DNA of 64,000 nucleotides from Marinibactrum halimedae (GTDB lineage: Bacteria > Pseudomonadota > Gammaproteobacteria > Pseudomonadales > Cellvibrionaceae), in the NCBI RefSeq assembly GCF_021234875.1, contig NZ_JAJQVM010000002.1:124001-188000 (forward strand), in the 5' to 3' direction. The translations under genes and the position numbers were made by a program. Below are positions 44,116-52,656 of this stretch, one piece after another. Below the pieces are notes generated by a model. It did not search any database. It worked only from the letters and a program-made list of their open reading frames with translations, and was not told where the DNA came from. Numbering within the stretch: the stretch's first letter is position 1; every line of letters starts with the position of its first letter.

Positions 44116-46185
44116 ATGAAAAAGATTGGAATATTGGCGTTGGGTTGTTTATCCGCCATGGCGTTTGCCTCAGATAAAGGGGCATCCGATACAGAAAAAG
44201 ACAACACTTTGCATCTTAATGACGTCTTCTCATTGGAATATGCCTCAGGTGTAGAGATCGATAATAGCGGTAAAACCACGTACTTTGTTCGACATTACAT
44301 GGATATCCACTCCGATAAAAAAGCGGGCAATATTTGGAAGGTGGATGAAAAAGGTGGAATGCGACCAGTGACGAATGGTTTGCATAATGACTTTTCTCCT
44401 TTGTTATCCCCTAATGGTGATCGCTTAGCCTACATTTCTACCGCCAGTGGTAAGCCTCAAATTCATATTAAATGGCTTAATACCGGCGAAGAAACACAAA
44501 TTACCCACTTAACCTCTTCACCGGGAAATTTGGCATGGTCACCTGATGGTAACCGGATTGCCTTTACGCAATACGTAAAAGGCGCTTCTAAGTCTCCGGT
44601 GGCTTTACCCGGAAAGCCGGAAGGGGCGAAATGGGCAAAGCCCGCAAAATTTATTGATGATTTGTATTACCGAGCCGATGGTGCAGGATATTTAACCGCA
44701 GGAAATACTCAGGTATTTGTTGTGCCTGCCGATGGTGGTGCGGCACGGCAGATCACAGAAGGCGAGTTTGATCATGGTGGCAAGCTAAGTTGGTCGAAAA
44801 ATGGCAAATCAATTTTCTTTTCAGCCAATCGCCATGAAAAGCATGAACTGGAACCATTAAATTCCGAAATTTACCGTGTTGATGTTAACACCGGCGAATT
44901 AACCATGTTGACGGATCGTTTTGGCCCAGATGCTTCTCCTGTGGTTTCTCCTGATGGAAAGTGGGTAGCGTATTTAGGGTTTGACGATACATTTAAAAAT
45001 TACGAAAGTACGAATTTATACCTTATGAAGCCAGATGGTTCTGGTAAAAAATCATTAACCGATGATTTTGATCGAAAGATTGATGCAATCCAGTGGGCGG
45101 GTAATGGCAAAGGGCTTTATATTTTATACAAAGATAAAGGCGATTCTAAACTCGATTATCAACCCATAAAAGGAAAGCGAAAAACCGTTGTTGAACACAT
45201 GGGCGGAACGGCCTTTGGTCGCCCGTATACTGATGCGGATTTTGATGTGTCTAACAATGGCGTGGTTGCTTATACCCATTCGGATGTATTAAGGCCTGCC
45301 GATGTCGCCGTTAATAAAAACGGAAAAACCCGAGTGCTCACGCAATTAAATGAAGATGCATTGGCGCATAAGGCGCTCGGTAAAGTGGAAGAGATTTGGG
45401 TAAAATCTTCTGCTGATAATCGTGATATTCAAGGTTGGTTGGTGTACCCAGCGAATTATGAAGAAGGCAAAAAATACCCGTTAATTTTGGAAATTCACGG
45501 TGGGCCTGTGGCCAGTTATGGACCGCATTTTTCGACCGAAATTCAATTAATGGCGGCAAAAGGCTACGCCGTTTTGTATATGAACCCAAGAGGCAGTGAT
45601 TCTTACGGTACCGAGTTTGCGCAAACGATCCATCATAATTATCCAAGCCAGGATTATGATGATTTGATGAGCGGTGTTGATGCGGTTTTGAAAAAAGGGT
45701 TTATTAATGAAAACGAACTCTTTGTTACCGGTGGTTCTGGCGGTGGTACATTAACCGCATGGATTGTTGGCCATACAGATCGCTTTGCCGCAGCCGTAGT
45801 CGCTAAACCCGTGATTAATTGGTACAGCTTTGTTCTAACGGCGGATTACTATCCCTTTTTCTATAAATATTGGTTTGGTAAAAAGCCTTGGGAAGATATC
45901 GAACATTACATGAAGCACTCTCCTATTCAGTATGCGGGTAACGTCACAACACCGACCATGTTGTTAACCGGTGAAGCGGATTATCGGACGCCGATTTCTG
46001 AAACCGAACAATTTTACCAAGCGTTAAAAATTAATGAGGTAGAAACGGCAATGGTTAGAATTCCGGATTCTTCACATGGGATCTACCGTCGCCCCAGTAA
46101 TTTAATGTCTAAGGTGGCTCATATTCTTTGGTGGTTTGATCAATACAAAGAGTCATCCGAAGAGGATACTACCGAGAAAAAATAG
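44116..46185 (+). CDS. Exported S9-family serine peptidase
   Basis: A prolyl-oligopeptidase-family protein of 689 aa with signal peptide MKKIGILALGCLSAMAFAS. Residues about 40-410 form a WD-like beta propeller (repeats such as NLAWSPDGNRIAFTQY, SPVVSPDGKWVAYLG). The hydrolase domain carries the Ser in VTGGSGGGTLTAW near residue 540, Asp in LLTGEADYRTP and His in PDSSHGIYRRP. This is the acylaminoacyl-peptidase/DPP-like type, probably periplasmic, cutting peptides from N-termini. A strong terminator follows. Confidence 0.9.
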   Translation: MKKIGILALGCLSAMAFASDKGASDTEKDNTLHLNDVFSLEYASGVEIDNSGKTTYFVRHYMDIHSDKKAGNIWKVDEKGGMRPVTNGLHNDFSPLLSPNGDRLAYISTASGKPQIHIKWLNTGEETQITHLTSSPGNLAWSPDGNRIAFTQYVKGASKSPVALPGKPEGAKWAKPAKFIDDLYYRADGAGYLTAGNTQVFVVPADGGAARQITEGEFDHGGKLSWSKNGKSIFFSANRHEKHELEPLNSEIYRVDVNTGELTMLTDRFGPDASPVVSPDGKWVAYLGFDDTFKNYESTNLYLMKPDGSGKKSLTDDFDRKIDAIQWAGNGKGLYILYKDKGDSKLDYQPIKGKRKTVVEHMGGTAFGRPYTDADFDVSNNGVVAYTHSDVLRPADVAVNKNGKTRVLTQLNEDALAHKALGKVEEIWVKSSADNRDIQGWLVYPANYEEGKKYPLILEIHGGPVASYGPHFSTEIQLMAAKGYAVLYMNPRGSDSYGTEFAQTIHHNYPSQDYDDLMSGVDAVLKKGFINENELFVTGGSGGGTLTAWIVGHTDRFAAAVVAKPVINWYSFVLTADYYPFFYKYWFGKKPWEDIEHYMKHSPIQYAGNVTTPTMLLTGEADYRTPISETEQFYQALKINEVETAMVRIPDSSHGIYRRPSNLMSKVAHILWWFDQYKESSEEDTTEKK

Positions 46186-46215
46186 AAGCCCTGCATAGGT
46201 GATATAGAGAGGAAC

Positions 46216-46246
46216 AAAAAAGCCATCGAAGTATGATGGCTTTTTT
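46216..46246. terminator. Intrinsic terminator after the S9 peptidase gene
   Basis: AAAAAAGCCATC (46216-46227) pairs perfectly with GATGGCTTTTTT (46235-46246) around a 7-nt loop. The A and T runs allow use on both strands, so it may also serve the convergent repeat-protein gene. Confidence 0.85.
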
Positions 46247-46426
46247 GGGCTCCTAAATTTTATCAGCTAATGGTGCACTGATAAGACAACAGCATAATCA
46301 GGGAATTGGAATGGGGTTTGGAACGAGTGGATCGGTGCCTAATGCGAATTCACGAAGGTTAGTTAGGTGATCCCCATCATAATCCTCGAATACGTCTTCG
46401 CGATTGTGATCATTCAACCCAAAGCG

Positions 46427-47134
46427 CTCTTCCCACTCACGCGGTAAACCATCACCATCTTCATCCACAGTGTATTGAGGATTTAACGGCGCAAAGTCTT
46501 CACCATCGAGCACGCCATCCTCATCCGAGTCTGGGTGGTTAGGGTTTGTGCCTAGCGCATATTCCTCGGCGTTGGATACACCATCGCCATCACGATCTTC
46601 GATGGCATCATTACGCCATGGTTCTAGTCCATTTTGGTTTTCCCACTGATCGGGCAGGCCATCGTTATCGGAATCGATGGTGTACTCAGGGTTGGTTGGC
46701 GCGATGTCTTCCCCATCGAAAACGCCATCTTGGTCACTGTCCGGGTTTTCTGGATCCGTGCCGGCTAGGAACTCTGCCAGATTGGTCAGCCCATCTCCGT
46801 CGAAGTCGTCATTGGCGTCTTCAGGGTGGATGTCTTCCAAGAAGTGGAACGTCACTTCATAGGCTTCGGGCAAGCCATCCTGATCGAAGTCGTGACGATA
46901 AGTAGGGTTTAATGGGAAAGCATCTTCACCGTCGGGCGTACCATCTTGATCGGAGTCCAAACGATCTGGGCTGGTGCCCAATTGGTATTCCTCAAGAGTA
47001 TAGTTAAGCCATCCTGATCGCGGTCTTCGTCGGCATCCCATGCAGCGTGAGGGTCGTAAAGGTAAGTCCGCTCCCAACGATCGGGCAGTCCGTCGTTATC
47101 GGAGTCGCGATCGCGTGTGGCGTCGGTGGGCCAA
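46427..47134 (-). repeat. Copy A of a ~0.7-kb direct repeat (carries the frameshift)
   Basis: Nearly identical to 47281-47986. The offset is 854 bases before and 852 after the 2-nt insertion at 46997-47000, so the undisturbed period is 852 bp (284 codons). Only scattered base changes separate the copies. About 146 bases of diverged sequence lie between them. Confidence 0.85.
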
Positions 47135-47280
47135 GAATCTTCCGAATCGTTCACACCATCATTGTCGGTATCGAACGCTTGTGGGTTGGTACCTAAGGTA
47201 AACTCACGGACATTGGTGAGTTGGTCCCCATCGTCATCTTGGTAAGCGTCGTCACGAAAATGATCATTAAGGTAGTAACG

Positions 47281-47986
47281 CTCTTCCCACTCACGCGGTA
47301 AACCATCGCCATCTTCATCCACAGTGTATTGAGGATTTAACGGCGCAAAGTCTTCACCATCGAGCACGCCATCCTCATCCGAGTCTGGGTGGTTAGGATT
47401 TGTGCCTAGCGCATATTCCTCGGCGTTGGATACACCATCACCATCACGATCTTCGATGGCATCATTACGCCATGGTTCTAGTCCATTTTGGTTTTCCCAA
47501 TGATCGGGCAGACCATCGTTATCGGAATCGATGGTGTACTCAGGGTTGGTTGGCGCGATGTCTTCCCCATCGAAAACGCCATCTTGGTCACTGTCCGGGT
47601 TTTCTGGATCCGTGCCGGCTAGGAACTCTGCCAGATTGGTCAGCCCATCTCCGTCGAAGTCGTCATTGGCGTCTTCAGGGTGGATGTCTTCCAAGAAGTG
47701 GAATGTCACTTCATAGGCTTCGGGCAAGCCATCCTGATCGAAGTCGTGACGATAAGTAGGGTTTAATGGGAAAGCGTCTTCACCGTCGGGCGTGCCATCT
47801 TGATCGGAATCCAAACGATCTGGGCTGGTGCCCAATTGGTATTCCTCAAGGGTAGTTAAGCCATCCTGATCGCGGTCTTCGTCGGCATCCCATGCAGCGT
47901 GAGGGTCGTAAAGGTAAGTCCGCTCCCAACGATCGGGCAATCCGTCGTTGTCGGAGTCGCGATCGCGTGTGGCGTCGGTGGGCCAA
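47281..47986 (-). repeat. Copy B of the ~0.7-kb direct repeat
   Basis: The partner of 46427-47134; it keeps the open frame. The very high identity at silent positions implies recent duplication or ongoing gene conversion. Confidence 0.85.
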
Positions 47987-48447
47987 AGATCATCAGCATC
48001 TGATGTGCCATCACGATCGGTATCGAAGACTTGAGGATTCGTGCCTAAAGCAAATTCCTCAAGATTATTGACTTGGTCTCCATCGTCATCGCGAAGAGCA
48101 TCTTGGTCGTTATTATCGTCTAAGCCAAAATTGTATTCCCACTCATAGGGCAAGCCATCATTGTCGTTATCAATACTGTATTGAAGTGAGAGAGGAAAGA
48201 GGTCGTCGAAATCATTGACGGCATCACCGTCGGTGTCCCATAAACAAGGATCGGTTCCCAGCAATAATTCATCCATATTGCTGAGGCCATCTCCATCTGA
48301 ATCTTCAGATACTTCGATAAATGAACATTCATTGGTTACAGTTTGAGAAAAAACATTATCGGTTACTTGGGCAATGACAAGTGGACTGGCAAAAAAACCG
48401 AAGAAATAGTGAGCAAATAGAGCCTTACGCGATCCCTTATTGAACAT

Positions 48448-48881
48448 AAATATTCCTTAATAGAAAGGTTGGAAAGTATGAAAAATACTCAATAAACGGT
48501 GTTCAAGAAAAAGTAATCATAACGTACTTTGAGTTGTAAATTAAAATTTACAAGATGTTTTTTGCGCCATTTTTTGAGAGCTTTTTAGACGGGATTTTTT
48601 GATTTTTATTCTTTGAACAAATTGTAAAAAAGTGTAATTAATTATTAGGTTTACTTTAAAAAATACGCCTTTGGAATTATTTAATGGCGAAATAATTTAA
48701 TTTTTATGGGTCAGAGGTAAAACTCTATGGATTTCTATCAATTGATGATGAGATATGATTTTTTAAGGGAGAGTGGTGACTTCCAACCTTATGTACTCAA
48801 ATAGAGCCAGCTTTTCACTGGCACTATTTGAGTAACATTATTTAAGCAATACGGTAAGTCTGATATTCAGTAATAAGCCAG
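48448..48881. other. AT-rich gene-free stretch
   Basis: The upstream region of the repeat-protein gene. It contains a very strong hairpin at 48794-48834 and a weaker AT-only one near 48675-48697. No coding frame is supported. Confidence 0.4.
48794..48834 (-). terminator. Double-stem hairpin downstream of the small secreted protein gene
   Basis: Outer arms TACTCAAATAG (48794-48804) and CTATTTGAGTA (48824-48834) are perfectly complementary; inside, GCCAG (48806-48810) pairs with CTGGC (48818-48822). It lies 48 bases beyond the stop of the 91-aa gene. There is no clear T run, so it may be a terminator or an RNA-stabilising element. Confidence 0.5.
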
Positions 48882-49157
48882 TTACCTATTTGTCTTTTCC
48901 CGTATTTCTTTTAATCTCACTTTCATGCACTCTTGGTCGTCTTTGCATTCTTTTTTCGCTGCTTCAAACAAAGCTCTTTGTTTTTGAATGTACTCACCTC
49001 GACACGCTTCGTCGTTACCACATAATGAATCTAACGTATCCGCTGTTGAATAAATTTTAGGGGAAACTTTATCTGATGAGTCCGCGAGAGCGAAAGAAGC
49101 AACAATGCATGAGAAAATAATCATCAATAGTGTCGATAAGATAGATGTGGTTTTCAT
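48882..49157 (-). CDS. Small exported protein of unknown function (91 aa)
   Basis: A signal peptide (MKTTSILSTLLMIIFSCIVA, cleavage probable after SFALA) leads a mature part of about 66 residues that is charged and helical and holds four cysteines (LCGNDEACRGEYI and KKECKDDQECMKVRLKEI). The two C-x4-6-C pairs could form disulfides in the periplasm. No family is recognised. It stands alone, upstream of a double hairpin. Confidence 0.65.
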   Translation of the reverse strand: MKTTSILSTLLMIIFSCIVASFALADSSDKVSPKIYSTADTLDSLCGNDEACRGEYIQKQRALFEAAKKECKDDQECMKVRLKEIREKTNR

Positions 49158-49263
49158 TTGATACCTCTCGTGTGCCGGTATTTTTTAATGGATCGTCGTA
49201 AGTGAAAGTATAGTAATTACTCAAAAGCGAGTGTTGCTGAAAAGCTGTTTTGAGTACTGGTTA

Positions 49264-49863
49264 TTATTTATGCTTCAATGTTTCGTACGCCTCTCTTAGT
49301 GCAATAAAGTGGTCACTGTTTCCGCCTCTGTCTGGGTGATGAATGTGCGCCAGCTTCCGATATTGTCGAGTAACTTCTTCCTGAGTGGCATCGTGTTGCA
49401 GCCCGAGGCAAGACAATGCCGACTCACGCCCACCTTGATGATTTAGGCGAGTCCAAAAACTGGCAAGAAGACGATTAACCTCGTCGACTGTCATATGCTC
49501 AAGATTGCGAATGTCTAAATAGTATTCTGCGACTGGATCTGTGTCCGCCAATGTTCGACCATAGGTGGGACTCAGCGGCTGAAGGGTTATGCTCAGTGGT
49601 GATATCGCCAGATGGTAGTTGCGTTGAGCTAGCCATTCTCTGAGTGAATATAGACTGTGCATTGTCAAAAAATGCTCTGTGAATAAGCGTAATTCAGGGG
49701 GGAGTGTCGTTGATGACCACTGGGTGTCGGGGCATTCTGTTCTGAGGATTTTTATCAGATCGTATTCGCTGTAAGGCGTTGAATCTACTCGTTCTTGATT
49801 CAGTAGGTGTTGCAATAACACCCGCTGTAGAGGGGGAAGGGAGAGGTATTCATCTGGATTCAT
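49264..49863 (-). CDS. DnaJ-related protein with C-terminal J domain
   Basis: The 199-aa protein has an N-terminal DNAJ-related domain (LSLPPLQRVLLQHLLNQ, then LFTEHFLTMHSLYSLREWLA) and a C-terminal J domain from about residue 145: CLGLQHDATQEEVTRQYRKL, with the HPD tripeptide in HIHHPDRGGNSDHF. The reversed order (J domain last) is typical of the gammaproteobacterial DNAJ_related family. It should stimulate a DnaK-type ATPase; client unknown. It diverges from tdk by 72 bases. Confidence 0.85.
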   Translation of the reverse strand: MNPDEYLSLPPLQRVLLQHLLNQERVDSTPYSEYDLIKILRTECPDTQWSSTTLPPELRLFTEHFLTMHSLYSLREWLAQRNYHLAISPLSITLQPLSPTYGRTLADTDPVAEYYLDIRNLEHMTVDEVNRLLASFWTRLNHQGGRESALSCLGLQHDATQEEVTRQYRKLAHIHHPDRGGNSDHFIALREAYETLKHK

Positions 49864-49935
49864 TTGGTTCGGGCCACCCGGTTCGGTACACTGCCGTTTT
49901 CACAATAGCATGAGTTTGAGGATGTAAAACACGCC

Positions 49936-50514
49936 ATGGCGCAATTGTATTTCTATTATTCGGCGATGAATGCCGGTAAATCCACCTCGTTACTGCAATC
50001 TGTGTACAACTATAAAGAGCGTGGGATGCACGCTGAAATATTCACAGCAGCCCTGGATGATCGCTTCGGTAAAGGCAAAGTCGCTTCACGTATTGGCTTG
50101 GAGGCGCCAGCCAACTTATTCAGTGAAGACACTGACTTATTGGCGATGATTAATGAGATGCAGGAAAAGGCGCCTGTGGATTGTGTGTTTGTGGATGAGG
50201 CGCAGTTTTTAACGGCTGCTCAGGTACGCCAGTTGGTGGATATTGTGGATGATTTGGGTATTCCAGTGTTGGCTTACGGTTTGAGAACGGATTTTCGCGG
50301 TGAAACCTTTTCGGGTAGCCACTATTTACTGGCCTGGGCGGATAAACTCACAGAGCTAAAAACCATTTGCCATTGCGGGCGAAAAGCCACTTTTGTGGTG
50401 CGCTTTGATGAGAATGGCAATCCCATTCGTGAGGGTGCCCAAGTGGAAGTGGGTGGCAATGATAAGTATGAATCGATGTGCAGGAAGCATTTTAAAGAGC
50501 TGGTATGGTGTTGA
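49936..50514 (+). CDS. tdk: Thymidine kinase (type II)
   Basis: Tdk phosphorylates thymidine with ATP in the salvage pathway. The 192-aa protein has the P-loop [14 protein letters not shown] near residue 8, the Walker B-like VFVDEAQFL near residue 83, a lasso loop, and the zinc-binding cysteines (ICHCGRKA and, near the C-terminus, MCRKHF). Its length and all motifs match E. coli Tdk. Confidence 0.94.
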   Translation: MAQLYFYYSAMNAGKSTSLLQSVYNYKERGMHAEIFTAALDDRFGKGKVASRIGLEAPANLFSEDTDLLAMINEMQEKAPVDCVFVDEAQFLTAAQVRQLVDIVDDLGIPVLAYGLRTDFRGETFSGSHYLLAWADKLTELKTICHCGRKATFVVRFDENGNPIREGAQVEVGGNDKYESMCRKHFKELVWC

Positions 50515-50711
50515 ACCGAAAAATGTAACACTAATGTCATCTTGTTTGCGCATGATGGTCGGCTGCTTTTTAGACTGATCGTTTCGCGCTCCCTCCCTCT
50601 ATCCCTCGGAATATATGGGGTTACGACACTTATCCACACGCTTATTCAGGTTTTCTGTGGGCGACCACTCATTCATCATTATTGATTCATTTGAAATACA
50701 ACTGTGGTCGC

Positions 50712-51149
50712 TTATCGTTCAAGCTTTGTGGATAATAAAATGGAAGAGACCGTTTTTTCGACACCTGTGACGTTACCAATTTGATCGAGGGTTTGATCCA
50801 ATTCACCGGTTGAAGTTGCTTCCACCAGCGCAATAAGGTCATAAGTGCCATTAACGGCGTACAGAGACTGAATACGACTGATTTTTTCCAAGCCTTTCAC
50901 TGCGGCGGTATTTTGATTGGCCCTTACGGACATCAGCACATGAGCCCGAATCAACGATTGGGTGTAGTCCTCGTTAAATTTGACGGTGAAGCCATGAATG
51001 ATGCCGCGGCTGACGAGCCGATCAATCCTCTCTTTCACAGTCGTGCGTGATAACTTGAGTTGTCGTGCCAATTCACTGGTGGATTCACGAGCGTTTTGCC
51101 GAAGTAGGGTCAGCAGTGCTTCGTCTTTTGTATCCAAGAACCTCGACAT
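50712..51149 (-). CDS. Lrp/AsnC-family transcription regulator
   Basis: The 145-aa regulator starts MSRFLDTKDEALLTLLRQNA and has an N-terminal winged helix-turn-helix (STSELARQLKLSRTTVKERI) and a C-terminal ligand-binding RAM domain (YAVNGTYDLIALVEATS). The ATG at 51149 has AGAGAAG upstream and matches family length; a longer frame to 51212 is less likely. It diverges from the saccharopine-dehydrogenase-like operon, which it probably controls in response to lysine or an intermediate. Lrp-type activators commonly sit beside their target operon. Confidence 0.88.
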   Translation of the reverse strand: MSRFLDTKDEALLTLLRQNARESTSELARQLKLSRTTVKERIDRLVSRGIIHGFTVKFNEDYTQSLIRAHVLMSVRANQNTAAVKGLEKISRIQSLYAVNGTYDLIALVEATSTGELDQTLDQIGNVTGVEKTVSSILLSTKLER

Positions 51150-51227
51150 AACTTCTCTCTTCTCTTTAGTTATTTCAAGCCATTGCATGAATTTGTCATT
51201 ACCAACCCACAATGATTCGCACTTAAC

Positions 51228-51291
51228 TGATCAATTTGTCGGTTAAACCGTTATTTTGACTAAAAGTTTCTGACATTTTGATCAGCTTGTC
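51228..51291 (+). promoter_or_regulatory. Candidate Lrp-family operator repeats
   Basis: Two direct copies of TGATCA-x-x-TTGTC (51228-51240 and 51279-51291) lie 51 bases apart, close to five helical turns, in the divergent region between the Lrp-type regulator and the lysine-catabolic genes. A partial third copy (TGAATTTGTC, 51188-51197) is nearer the regulator. A small palindrome CGGTTAAACCG (51240-51250) follows the first copy. Phased repeats are typical of Lrp-family binding regions. Confidence 0.4.
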
Positions 51292-51396
51292 TATTCAATA
51301 TAATCATCGCGACTCTTACACTCGATAAATAAGCTTTTTCAAGTCAGTCAACTCTCAATTCACTGTTGTGATGGACAATTGTTGTGGTGGGTAATG

Positions 51397-51438
51397 GTCA
51401 TAACAAAGCAGTCATAACAAAACCGTCATAACAACTCG
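51397..51438. repeat. 14-bp tandem repeat, 3 copies, in the lysine operon leader
   Basis: GTCATAACAAAGCA (51397-51410), GTCATAACAAAACC (51411-51424) and GTCATAACAACTCG (51425-51438) lie head to tail just upstream of the ribosome-binding site of the saccharopine-dehydrogenase-like gene. A shortened CAATCATAAAAAGG follows. Confidence 0.8.
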
Positions 51439-51460
51439 CAATCATAAAAAGGTGGTCGAC

Positions 51461-52579
51461 ATGCGTGAAGTGGTCTTAATGGGTGGTGGGAAAATTGGGG
51501 CAATTATTACTGAGATGTTATCGAGTAGTGGTGATTATATTGTCACGGTTGTGGATCGCAAATCAGAGCAATTAGCAAAGTTTTACGATAAGCCGAATGT
51601 AAAAACGGCTGTAGTTGATGCCACGAATAAAGAAGATTTATTATCGGTTTTGCATGGGAAATTTGCGGTATTAAGTGCGTGCCCTTACGATATTACGAAA
51701 TACATTGCACAGGCGGCTGCCGAAGCCAAAGTCCATTACCTCGATTTAACCGAAGATGTGGCCTGTACCCAGTTAGTGAAAGAACTAGCCGTGAATGCCG
51801 ATTCTGCTTTTATCCCTCAAAGTGGTTTGGCACCGGGTTTTATCACCATCGTTACCGCTGAATTGGCGCGCCATTTCGATACGTTAAAAAATGTGCACAT
51901 GCGAGTAGGTGCCCTGCCTATCTATCCGTCTAACTCCATTAAATATAACCTTACGTGGTCAACCGAAGGGTTAATTAACGAATATTGCCAACCTTGTGAA
52001 GCCATTGTGAATGGTGCTCACACTATGGTGCCGCCACTTGAAGAATTAGAAACTTTCTCATTGGATGGGGTGACTTATGAAGCATTTAATACATCCGGTG
52101 GCTTAGGCACCATGTGTGAAACACTGAAAGGCAAGGTTGAAAATTTAAATTATCGTACGGTGCGCTACCCTGGTCACCGTGACATTATGAAAACCGTATT
52201 GAACGATTTAGGCTTTAAAGATCGCCAACCATTGTTGAAAGAAATTTTTGAATCATCAATTCCTTCTACTGATCAAGATGTCGTACTGGTCTTTGTCAAT
52301 GTCAGTGGCATGAAAGACGGACGCTTGGTACAAAAAACCTATTCCAATAAAATTTATGGCCAAACCATTAACGGTACTTTTTGGAGTGCGATTCAAATTA
52401 CCACGGCTTCTGGCATTTGTGGTGTACTGGATTTGTTATCGGATGGAAAATTGCCAACGAAAGGCCTCGTAAAACAAGAAGATGTCAAGTTCGATGATTT
52501 TATATCAAATCGATTTGGCCAGTACTATGCGATGAGAGAGGGTACGCAAGAGAAACAGATGAACTCTAACGCGGCATAA
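51461..52579 (+). CDS. Saccharopine dehydrogenase-like / lysine 6-dehydrogenase-like enzyme
   Basis: The 372-aa protein has a Rossmann N-terminus (VVLMGGGKIGAIITEML), YIAQAAAEAKVHYLDLTED and IPQSGLAPGFITIV, the saccharopine-dehydrogenase family core, and a C-terminal substrate domain (TSGGLGTMCETLKGKV, TVRYPGHRDIMK). It should feed lysine carbon into 2-aminoadipate-6-semialdehyde, either from saccharopine or directly from lysine; the sequence does not decide. No lysine-ketoglutarate reductase gene lies nearby, which leans toward direct lysine oxidation. The ATG at 51461 has AAAGG 8 bases upstream and begins a three-gene operon. Confidence 0.83.
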   Translation: MREVVLMGGGKIGAIITEMLSSSGDYIVTVVDRKSEQLAKFYDKPNVKTAVVDATNKEDLLSVLHGKFAVLSACPYDITKYIAQAAAEAKVHYLDLTEDVACTQLVKELAVNADSAFIPQSGLAPGFITIVTAELARHFDTLKNVHMRVGALPIYPSNSIKYNLTWSTEGLINEYCQPCEAIVNGAHTMVPPLEELETFSLDGVTYEAFNTSGGLGTMCETLKGKVENLNYRTVRYPGHRDIMKTVLNDLGFKDRQPLLKEIFESSIPSTDQDVVLVFVNVSGMKDGRLVQKTYSNKIYGQTINGTFWSAIQITTASGICGVLDLLSDGKLPTKGLVKQEDVKFDDFISNRFGQYYAMREGTQEKQMNSNAA

Positions 52580-52656
52580 TGGCACGATCGTTAGGCAAAT
52601 TCTTGTTAACCGAATTTTTTAAAAAAGTACGATAAAAACAGATTATTGAAGGGTGA

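Larger units (their letters stand above)
46298..48447 (-). pseudogene. Secreted thrombospondin-type-3 repeat protein with internal frameshift
   Basis: Two overlapping minus-strand frames (48447-46909 and 47077-46298) together encode one protein of about 715 residues. It has a signal peptide ([15 protein letters not shown]) and then almost only Ca-binding D-x-D-x-D-G-x-x-D repeats such as [19 protein letters not shown]. At 46997-47000 AGTA replaces the GG found at the matching place of the other repeat copy, a net gain of 2 nt that shifts the frame; the first frame then ends after about 35 foreign residues. Restoring the frame gives a continuous product ending [12 protein letters not shown]. 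It may be a real inactivation or a sequencing error. Confidence 0.8.

Noticed and set aside
46546-46905. Plus-strand frames across the TSP3 repeats (also 47400-47759)
   Set aside because: Both are antisense copies of the same repeat and carry no ribosome-binding site; the sense strand has a signal peptide and Ca-binding repeats.
50630-50638. Perfect DnaA box (TTATCCACA) after tdk
   Set aside because: A single 9-mer occurs by chance in a genome; no cluster of boxes, AT-rich unwinding region or replication genes are near, so it is not an origin.
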